From Proteromonas lacertae (Eukaryota; Sar; Bigyra; Opalinata; Proteromonadidae), in NCBI GenBank assembly GCA_002245135.1, contig NGBS01000074.1, forward strand, positions 1-28,071: DNA of 28,071 nucleotides, in the 5' to 3' direction. The notes under the pieces were generated by a model. It had not been told where the DNA came from. It did not search any database and saw only the letters and a list, made by a program, of their open reading frames with translations. This document shows, in pieces, positions 21,401-28,071 of this stretch. Position 1 is the first letter of the stretch, and each line of letters opens with the position of its first letter. Position numbers and translations under genes: made by a program.

Positions 21401-21675
21401 TTTGTATATTGATAGAACATTTGATTTAACACCTAACATTAAATATAATGTGTTAGAATGGATTTTACCTGATTATCCTGCTTTACCAGCTGGTATTGCA
21501 TTTAGTGAAGGTAAATTCAGTGGAACACCATTCTAATTAATGAAAGAAACATTATAAAGAAATCTTAATGGAATTTATTATACAAATGTTTATCTTCAAG
21601 TAATATCCAATACATATCCAGCTACTGGTGAATTGCCAGTAACTTTTTTATTCAATGACTGCTTATATATTATGT
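21394..21675 (+). pseudogene. Unidentified fragment with a putative Ig-like (He_PIG-type) motif
   Basis: A plus-strand frame that starts where the neighbouring minus-strand fragment begins. It reads TLYIDRTFDLTPNIKYNVLE, then PALPAGIAFSEGKFSGTPF, a TAA, more codons, a second TAA, and NGIYYTNVYLQVISNTYPAT. LPAGIAF...GKFSGTP resembles the LPxGLxF...GxISGTP signature of putative Ig-like repeats found in surface and extracellular proteins. The match covers only one repeat and the frame is broken, so this is tentative. No start codon is evident. Confidence 0.35.
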
Positions 21676-21789
21676 AAAGATGGAAAGACAGGTGTTGTTG
21701 AAAAACAAATATATGGGATTATCTGAATATTGGTGATATTTTGATAAACAAAAGTTGTATAAATCAATCACAGTAAAACCTATCTGAAG

Positions 21790-21835
21790 TAGGACCGACA
21801 GTTGCCTCTAGTTACTATTAATTGACCTCTTATGT
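21790..21835 (-). repeat. Dispersed repeat, short copy D
   Basis: GGACCGACAGTTGCC followed by TAGTTACTATTAATTGACCTC is the reverse complement of the GAGGTCAGCTAATAGTTACTA...GTCGGTC part of copy A, with a few differences. The following 600 bases (21836-22440) are AT-rich and show no gene or repeat I can support. Confidence 0.45.
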
Positions 21836-22465
21836 ATTATGTATTTCTAATCATAAAATCATGTACATTAACATAAAATCATGAGTATTTACTATTCTTG
21901 TAATTTCATTTTATATTTTCAAATGAGTAATACTATTTCATTGTATTCCTATATTTTCACGCTTACAATCATTTAGAGTGAATTATTTTGATATCAGTAC
22001 TATCTATGCTATTTAATTTAACTTCTGATAATGTTAGAAACATTTGTAGAGGTGTATTTAATCAAATTTATCTATGTCAAATTATTAAGAATAATAAAAG
22101 TAAATATCTACAAATATTTGTTAAGAAGTGAAAATAGAAGAGTAGCATGGTATTTGATATTATTTTTATATATGTAATAAAAACCGTAATAAATTACGAC
22201 TTATAGCTCAAAAGTAAATATTAGAATAAAAAAGAAATAGATTAAGAAATTATGTCATTAATCTTTTGTTTGGCAATACTAACTTAAAATTGAAAAGCAA
22301 AATATAAGAACAAAGTAGTATCTTGTATTTTATAGTAATTTATATGCTACAAATAACAACATAAAAGGAATAAAATAGATTTTAATACATTTAGCTTGAT
22401 ATGTTTGACCAACAGAAGTTCATACTCAAACCGATAGTTTAATCCAGACCTCCATACTCAAACCG

Positions 22466-22480
22466 ATTTATACAACCCTG
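22466..22480 (+). repeat. 15-bp motif ATTTATACAACCCTG, copy downstream of gene 3
   Basis: Identical to 1011-1025, preceded by ACCG in both. It lies 94 bases past the gene 3 stop codon, in the same orientation relative to the gene as the copy downstream of gene 1. ACTCAAACCGAT also occurs twice just before it. Confidence 0.6.
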
Positions 22481-22573
22481 TATAAAACCCTATAATTATT
22501 TTCATATAATAATTATATAATAGATATTTATGATTATTACTTCATAAAATACCATTCTCCATTTCTTCATTTT

Positions 22574-25217
22574 TTAATTATTCTCTTTCCTTAACTGATA
22601 AAACAGCATAGTTGGTCGATAAGATACATACAGATTATTAGGCTTATTCTTTATATCAGACAACTTCATTATTTTCTTATCATCAAATACATACCATTCA
22701 TTATCACTATCAGTAGTTTTACAAAGAGCAACGTAATGACCAGATGAGTCTTTTTTATCACTATTTAAACCACCTAAATAACATGTCATTCCTTTTAAAT
22801 CATACAGTGTCTTTACATTATCACTATTAATTACATATATATATTTTTTTTCTTCCATAGTTTCAAATATATCACTGATATTTAAATAGTTTCGAAAAAC
22901 CAACACTTCATTAAATTCAAAATGAAATATATCCATATTATCATCCATCGAATTTAATAATGGATGAACTTTAAATAGTTTTTGGAATTCATTGAAATTA
23001 TTTACTAGTAACTCCAATAAATCACATGGATCTTGTTGTATATTAGCTTCAAAGTTTTTTCCATCTTTTCCTTTAAACAATAATAATGCATTCATAAATG
23101 CTAAAAGGTGCTGATTTTTCTTTTTAATAATTTTATTTCTTTTTTCACATACATCACTAAATATAGAAGTAAATGAATTGGCTAAAATAACATGATCATC
23201 TATGCTTTCCACATCATGGATATGATATTGATTTTTGAAGAAATGTCTTATTGGTATAACATGAGCTAAACATTGTAATAGTGAGTTCATGTAACAAGTA
23301 TTACCCAAATTCTTTATACTACATGTATCAGCTGTAGTATAAACAGGTATTTCTTGTTCTTCTGGGTTTGGTAGATGTTGTGACTGTTGTGATTGAACTT
23401 GTGATTGAACTTGTGATTGAACTTGTGGTTGAACTTGTGATTGAACTTGTGATTGAACTTGTGATTGAACTTGTGGTTGAACTTGTGACTGTGACTGTTG
23501 TGGTTGAGATAGTTTTGATATTTTAATTATCCTTTTATTCTTCTCTTTCTCTGTATTACTCTTCTTTTTTAAATCAAATGTTATAGGTAGATCTTTTTGA
23601 ATTTCAACATCGAAATTACTTTCATATACTAATTCTTTAAATACTGATTTACAATATGTAATATTTGTATTTCCGATGGTAGTATCACCTATATAATGTG
23701 AAACAGTTGCTTTTGATATAAAAGGTGATGATTCAGGTGTATAATCATTGGATACTGTAATATAATACAATCTTTTAAAACTCATATTTTTCTTCAAACC
23801 ACATATACATTCTTTAACAAGATCATCACAATCCAATACTTCTCGTTTATTATTTATTACATGAATGAAACAATTATTTAATAGATAAATCATTTCTCTA
23901 TTCTTTAGTGTTGCTAAATGAAGTAAATATACATTTTTCCTCTTAGTAGTATAAATATCTCCTTCAAACAAATCTACAAATATTTGTAATTTAGAATCTG
24001 GAATAATTTCTATAGTCACATTTTTAATTTTCTTTTCTTTACTCTTTTTAACTTTTATCAAATCTGCATTATTTAAACAGTTATACCAAACTAACTCTTT
24101 GAATAAATACAACATAAATTCATCATTCACATTATTATGATATAAGTCCTTAAATCGATTTTGAATTTCCTTAATATCTCCTTCTCCAGCTTTATGTTTT
24201 ACACAGTCATATATATAATCGAATACTTCATCTGATATAAATTCCATCTCATGTTTATTGATTCTATCATAACATTTGGTTGTTGTACCTTCTTTAAATG
24301 GAATAGAATACTTCACTATATAATGGCATAATGTACTATCAAATGATGACATTCTTGTGATTAAATTTTCATCTTTATCACATGGATATATATATGTCCT
24401 TAGAAATTTCATATAACCAAGTTTACCTACTATTCTTTTAATGCCTTTTGAATAAATATTATCCCAATAATCTTCATCATAACAAACACTATATATCGCA
24501 GCATAATAGATATGTCTTGGAACATTTCCATATTTCTGATTATATCCATTTTTTAAAATTGAATCTTTCAGTTCAGTTGGTAAACATTTTTCTTCCCATT
24601 CCTTTATTTCATCATTACTAAATACATCCATAAAACGGTAAATTACATGATTATTATCAGAATTTTGTTTAATTGATTTATAATTATTATGATCTGGTGA
24701 AGTGACATATAAGAAAATATTGCCTTTAGGATCATTATCTGTAACATCATAAGAATCACTTATTACAATATCAACAGAATCTTTATTATTTTTACTATCA
24801 TGTTCTACTTTTCCAAGTTTTAAATCATATTTATCACAACCTCCATCTTTTGCTTTAAGTACACATACAGTAATCTTTTTGTTTTTCATTCTTCCATTTA
24901 ATTCTATTATTCTATTTAGAAGATAGATAACAAATGAACTCTTTCCACAACCTGGATTTCCTCTCAACAATATTCTTAATTTCTTATTATACAGCTGATT
25001 GTCTATAATCTTTTGATGTTCTATTTTTGCCTCATCATCTGTAACTTTTCTATTATATAATTCATCACAAAAAATTTTGAGACTTTCTACATCGTTTCTA
25101 TCAGTATTCTTTAGTTTATACTTCAAGATTCTTTCTTTAATTCTCCCCCATATTTCTGTATAAACATCTCTAACATAAACTATTCTATTAGGATATTGAT
25201 AGATATCACATCCAATT
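22574..25217 (-). CDS. Gene 3: P-loop NTPase fused to a ubiquitin-specific protease
   Basis: Intact from about 25217 to a TAA at 22574. Numbered from 25126, residues 56-64 are Walker A (GNPGCGKSS), followed by VISDS, a VTSPD loop, YGNVPRHIYYA and MEFISDEV, the family module of genes 1 and 2. A lysine-rich stretch and a Gln/Ser/Val linker (541-585) lead to a USP domain (about 600-845). It has the Cys box NLGNTCYMNSLLQC (catalytic Cys611), the QQDPCDLLELL box, the His box SSGHYVALC (His797) and WYVFDD (Asp815/816). All three catalytic positions are present. The USP is compact. Upstream of 25126 the frame continues with DIYQYPNRIVYVRDVY, the family's pre-Walker motif, so the true start lies further upstream beyond one or more introns or a frameshift near 25217. 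Likely a deubiquitinating effector-like protein; substrate unknown. Confidence 0.85.
23391..23486 (-). repeat. 12-bp coding minisatellite (SQVQ linker)
   Basis: Eight tandem copies of GATTGAACTTGT, where the fourth and eighth have GGTTGAACTTGT. That makes a 48-bp higher-order unit repeated twice. In gene 3 it encodes Ser-Gln-Val-Gln with periodic Pro-Gln-Val-Gln, a flexible linker between the NTPase module and the protease. Copy number should vary between strains. Confidence 0.9.
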
Positions 25218-25287
25218 CTATTGTTTTATTGTTCGAATAATATACTGGAATTGAATCTCCAAACACTTTACATAAAGAGTTTTGTAA

Positions 25288-25319
25288 CTATTATTTATAT
25301 AATTAATATATATATATAC
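25288..25319 (-). other. Candidate 32-nt intron upstream of gene 3
   Basis: Minus strand starts GTATATATATATATTAATTA and ends AATAATAG, like other introns in the window. It would end the coiled-coil frame just after GRP and lead toward gene 3. The frame downstream still needs a second event (a possible 54-nt intron at 25218-25271) to reach IGCDIYQYPN, so the connection is unproven. Confidence 0.35.
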
Positions 25320-25755
25320 TTGGACGGCCTTTGCTATAAGCTTCTAGACTTGCATTAATAGTATTTAAATTATATTTTGCTTTCTCTATTTCAAGTTTAT
25401 TTAATTCATTTGCAACTCCATCACTCAATTCAGACACAGTTGATTTTGATTTATCTGTTCTAGTATCTATAACTCCAATAATTTTTTCTTCTTTTTCTTT
25501 CTCTATTTCATTTTTATTTAATTCATTTATAACTTCTTCATTTACTTTATTTACTTCTTTTGCCTTATTATCTTTTTCTTTATTTTTAAAATATCTTTTA
25601 AATTTTTTAATATTTTTTTTCAAGTCAGATACGTTTGATTTATCATAGTCTAATACTAACTTCTTATCTAGATTTCTCCATCCTTCAATAACTCTTTGAG
25701 CTTCATCTTCAATATCATTGCATTGTTCTTTCATCTCTTCGTGTACTATTTTCAT
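25320..25755 (-). CDS. Coiled-coil protein or 5' exon of gene 3
   Basis: About 145 codons from an ATG at 25755 (MKIVHEEMKEQ). The product is very charged and helical: a KKNIKKFKRYFKNKEKDNK stretch, then two similar segments, VINELNKNEIEKEKEEK and VANELNKLEIEKAKYN, that look like a short internal duplication. The frame is open upstream of the ATG, where TICETIINKQR precedes it. A slip in the A run near 25810 links it to a further upstream frame (VLNPSVNIIDYEIEEKK), so the ATG may be internal. Gene 1 has coiled coil around its NTPase too, and the family needs an N-terminal part before the Walker A of gene 3, so I suspect this is gene 3's N-terminal region. A separate gene is possible. Confidence 0.5.
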
Positions 25756-25809
25756 TCTTTGTTTATTTATTATCGTTTCACATATTGTATAATTATGTTT
25801 ATCTTTTTT

Positions 25810-26070
25810 TCCTCAATCTCATAATCTATTATATTTACTGATGGATTTAAAACATCCTGTAAAATTGAACTCTATTGTAGTTATATTTTCTTTGTATCTA
25901 TAATCAAGGTGCAATTTTTCTTCATTCTTTTGGTATAATAAAAATTTATTCAATTCATCAGAATTCATATTATAAGTAGAAAATCTTAATCCTTTTCGAT
26001 TTTATTGACATTATTAATTTTTGTGCTACATTTTTTTCCCTCATCTTTTTCAGCATTTGATTTCATTTCA
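25810..26070 (-). pseudogene. Frameshifted coding pieces linking the coiled-coil segments
   Basis: Short protein-like pieces in successive frames: KSNAEKDEGKKCSTKINNV, then STYNMNSDELNKFLLYQKNE and LHLDYRYKENITTIEFNFT, then VLNPSVNIIDYEIEEKK. Changes of frame fall next to runs of A on the minus strand. Read together they look like one gene with single-base slips. Whether these are real mutations or assembly errors cannot be told from one sequence. Confidence 0.35.
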
Positions 26071-26574
26071 TTCCCAATTGTAAGTTTTCTTCATTTCTTC
26101 GACTATTTTATCTTGGAATATTCCATAGTGTCCAAATCCAGTATCACCATCTTCAAGTGGTGATGTTACTTCATTGTGATTGTATGTAATAAACACAATA
26201 TTGAATATTGGATTACATTTATCTAATTGATTAATAATATCTTCATTATCAATACCTGAATTGATTTCTTCTTTAATTGACTATAATAATAATAATAACA
26301 TAATATATATACATTAATTATTTCATTCTTCATAAATTCTATATTCTTTTTTATTTTTCTTATCATGGTATATCACATCAATCAAATAATCATCTAAATC
26401 ATGTAAGATTCTATCATCAATAACAATATCTTTTATCTCTGTTACTGCCTTCAACAACTTTATCATCAGTAACTTATTAATTTTACTAGGGATTGATGAT
26501 TCGACATTACTACCTTTTCTTTTTGGTGGATTATTTCCATTTCTATTTGATGGAATATTATTATTATTATTCAC
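26068..26574 (-). CDS. Two exons of an unidentified protein around a 32-nt intron
   Basis: The first exon (26574 to 26313) encodes an Asn-rich start and a basic PPKRKG patch, which could be a nuclear signal. It continues with KINKLLMIKLLKAVTEIKD and a DLDDYLIDVIYHDKK helix. A 32-nt candidate intron at 26281-26312 (GTATATATATTATG...TATTATAG) leads into SIKEEINSGIDNEDIINQLD, NIVFITYNHNEVTSP and GDTGFGHYGIFQDKIVEEM, ending at TGA (26068). For the frames to meet, one base must be added in an A run near 26350. NIVFITYNHNEV followed by a GHYGIFQDKI segment may be a further folded domain, but I do not recognise it. No ATG opens the first exon (its apparent start is GTG), so it continues from upstream. 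Confidence 0.45.
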
Positions 26575-26593
26575 TTCATTATTTTCAATAGTT

Positions 26594-26863
26594 TTAATCT
26601 TTTATTTGGTCTAATTTCATCTTCTGCTTCTTGATCTTTATCATCATCTTTTTCATTTCTTTCATTTCCTTTTCCAACTGCTTTTTTGATATTTCTTTTT
26701 CTTTTAATGGCAGAATGTTTTTCATCAATCTTATTTTTTGTTTTTTTTTTATCTCTTCTTTTATTTCTTTATTTTTCTTTTCAAGTTCATCTATTAATTC
26801 TGTTTTACCCTTTAATATTTTACATTCTTTTTCCAACACTACAACTTCTGTTTCCAATTTCAT
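26594..26863 (-). CDS. Coiled-coil segment
   Basis: An 89-residue lysine/glutamate-rich helix from ATG 26863: LETEVVVLEKECKIL, ELIDELEKKNKEIKEEIKKK and EKEMKEMKKMMIKIKKQK. Heptad-like spacing of L, I and M supports a long coiled coil. It overlaps the end of the upstream frame (26820-27092) in a different frame, and both are coiled coil, so one coil interrupted by a single-base slip near 26870 is likelier than two genes. It also nearly touches the next segment downstream (26574). Confidence 0.45.
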   Translation of the reverse strand: MKLETEVVVLEKECKILKGKTELIDELEKKNKEIKEEIKKKQKIRLMKNILPLKEKEISKKQLEKEMKEMKKMMIKIKKQKMKLDQIKD

Positions 26864-27336
26864 AAGTTACTTCATCTTTTGATTGATTTTTCTTTTCCAA
26901 TTGTTTGTATTTAGTAACTAATTGTTTATTTTTAGTAACCAATTGTTGGGTTTTCTTTTTCAATTCATTATTATCTTTCAAATATGCATTATAAGTATTT
27001 GTATCACTATCTCTTCTATTTAAATATCTTTTTATAAACTTTTCGTCATATATGTTTTTATATCCCCTATGATAAAGTTCATTAATCAAAAACTATATAA
27101 TTATATATATAAATATTAATATCATACATAACTCTCAAAATTATTCTCTTTTCTTTATCCATACTATCTATTATCTCTTTCTTTTTATTCTTTGGGATAT
27201 AGCCATTATCATATAAAGCATTTGCAAAAATATCTTTATCATTATTTTTGTCTTTCTTATTCTTATTCTTATTCATCTTCATATTTAGTCTTTTCAGATT
27301 GTCGATTATATGCGATTTATGATAGCTATATAACAT
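26820..27336 (-). CDS. Basic coiled-coil exons joined by a 40-nt intron
   Basis: The upstream exon begins at ATG 27336 (MLYSYHKSHIIDNLKRLN). It is rich in Asn/Lys/Asp and ends at KRIILR. A 40-nt candidate intron at 27093-27132 (GTTATGTATG...TTATATAG) joins it in frame to FLINELYHRGYKNIYDEKF, then TNTYNAYLKDNNELKKKT and a repeated QLVTKNKQLVTKYKQLEKK coil. Without splicing, the first frame ends within the intron and the second has no ATG. The second exon then runs out of frame near 26870, where the coil continues in the next segment. Function is unknown. Confidence 0.5.
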
Positions 27337-27375
27337 CTATACAGTAATAATAATAATATACATTTAGAAATGCTA

Positions 27376-27960
27376 TTAAAGTATTTTAGTCTTAAGCTCC
27401 TTCGAAATTGTCATTTGAACTCCATTTATATTATACTTGTTAATAATACATGAATCTATTGCTGGAAAATTAATTATTCTTCCAAAATCCACATAAATAC
27501 CATCAAATATATCTCCTTCTGTTATTACACCTTCTGCATAAGACAACTAATCTTATCATCTTCTTTCTTTTTAATCATTATACTCAAATCTGTGATTTCA
27601 CAATTTTTAATTCTAGTATAACTCTTAGTCATATTTCCATCTACTATTTTACAGTCTTTTATTATTCCTTCTTCTATTACAGTTATACCATTTTTATTTA
27701 CTTTTATACCACTTACAAGTTCTCCTTCTTTAATATCTGAGTTTTTAATCCTATATTTCTCACCATGATCAAGATAATTAAGGAATTTATCCATTTCTCT
27801 ATAAGTTAATCTATATTCAGGTAGATTAACTGGAAATCTTTTTTTATCTGAATTATAGTCAGTATAAGCATTATTTTCAAATATAATGTGACACATCTTT
27901 CGAATATCAATGGATCTTTGTTAGTCATTATATCACCTTCAAATACTTCATATAATAATT
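27376..27960 (-). pseudogene. Unidentified gene with at least two frame breaks
   Basis: Three frames read in turn. The first (about 28000 to 27895) contains DKDYKLLYEVFEGDIMTNKD. The second (27896 to 27525) has FPVNLPEYRLTYREMDKF followed by short repeating turns: KNSDIKEGELVSGIKV, KNGITVIEEGIIKDCKIVDG and RIKNCEITDLSI. The third (27543 to 27376) has AEGVITEGDIFDGIYVDFG and GVQMTISKELKTKIL, ending at TAA. The regular I/V turns spaced by charged loops look like a beta-solenoid (left-handed helix or MORN-like), but I cannot name a family. Both breaks are single-base slips that leave the following frame open. The gene runs toward or beyond the right edge. Confidence 0.4.
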
Positions 27961-28071
27961 TATAATCCTTATCAAAAAAAACAATGACTTAATATATATT
28001 GTTTCATTTCTGTTGATAAATATCTCAAGTGTCAGGTATTACATTAAATTGATTAGTATCATATATAAATA

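Noticed and set aside
323-22574. A genome-wide TAA/TAG = Gln code
   Set aside because: Gene 1 alone has dozens of Gln codons, all CAA or CAG, with no in-frame TAA/TAG over 3.7 kb. Genes 2 and 3 and the pogo transposase behave the same way.
26631-26882. Plus-strand hydrophobic frame resembling a membrane protein
   Set aside because: It is the reverse complement of the Lys/Glu coiled coil, which always yields Phe/Ser/Leu runs.
1-28071. CRISPR arrays, rRNA and tRNA genes
   Set aside because: No spaced direct repeats, rRNA-like blocks or convincing tRNA cloverleaf were seen on reading both strands.

Overview
The window is a chromosome end from an AT-rich microbial eukaryote. It opens with about 295 bases of telomeric CCCTAA repeat. 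Genes are separated by long AT-rich stretches full of transposon debris, and several reading frames are rejoined by very short GT...TAG introns (25-40 nt). I cannot name the species. TTAGGG-type telomeres, tiny introns, DNA transposons of several superfamilies and the genes below fit a protist rather than a prokaryote or virus. The large intact frames use the standard genetic code.

The dominant content is a subtelomeric family of minus-strand proteins sharing one P-loop NTPase module. The module has Walker A, a hydrophobic strand ending D(T/S), a conserved SP loop, a YGN(I/V)PR motif and a closing L.FIS motif. The order of motifs resembles the NTPases of the Crinkler / retrotransposon-hot-spot (RHS) type. 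Gene 1 (1308-5030) has an N-terminal helical region, an NTPase split by a long coiled coil, and a second NTPase-like module. Gene 2 (12604-16138 plus its displaced 5' part at 18895-19434) has two SPRY-like domains followed by two NTPase modules, and is rejoined by a 25-nt intron. Gene 3 (22574 to about 25217) has one NTPase module, a 12-bp minisatellite coding a Ser-Gln-Val-Gln linker, and a C-terminal ubiquitin-specific protease with all catalytic boxes. From 25.3 kb to the right edge lies a frameshifted, intron-containing, coiled-coil-rich minus-strand region that may be the 5' part of gene 3 or separate genes.

Mobile DNA fills most of the rest. A hAT transposase fragment abuts the telomere and another lies at 10.1 kb. 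At 6203-10086 is a 3.9-kb element with 952-bp inverted repeats and 9-bp target duplications (Mutator-like). Its interior carries pieces of a protein kinase and of MCM5, the latter with three small introns. At 16156-18892 a pogo-type transposon sits between the two SPRY domains of gene 2. Its transposase is in turn split by a 626-bp MITE; a near-identical copy lies inverted at 11652-12276. The MITE has TGTCG...CGACA ends and 5-bp target duplications, suggesting Ginger/TDD affinity.

The stretches at 5.3-5.6 kb and 19.8-21.7 kb hold decayed gene fragments of unknown identity. A short motif, ATTTATACAACCCTG, recurs downstream of genes 1 and 3 and inverted upstream of gene 1. The overall picture is a rearranging subtelomere in which effector-like NTPase genes diversify by swapping terminal domains and are repeatedly broken by transposons.
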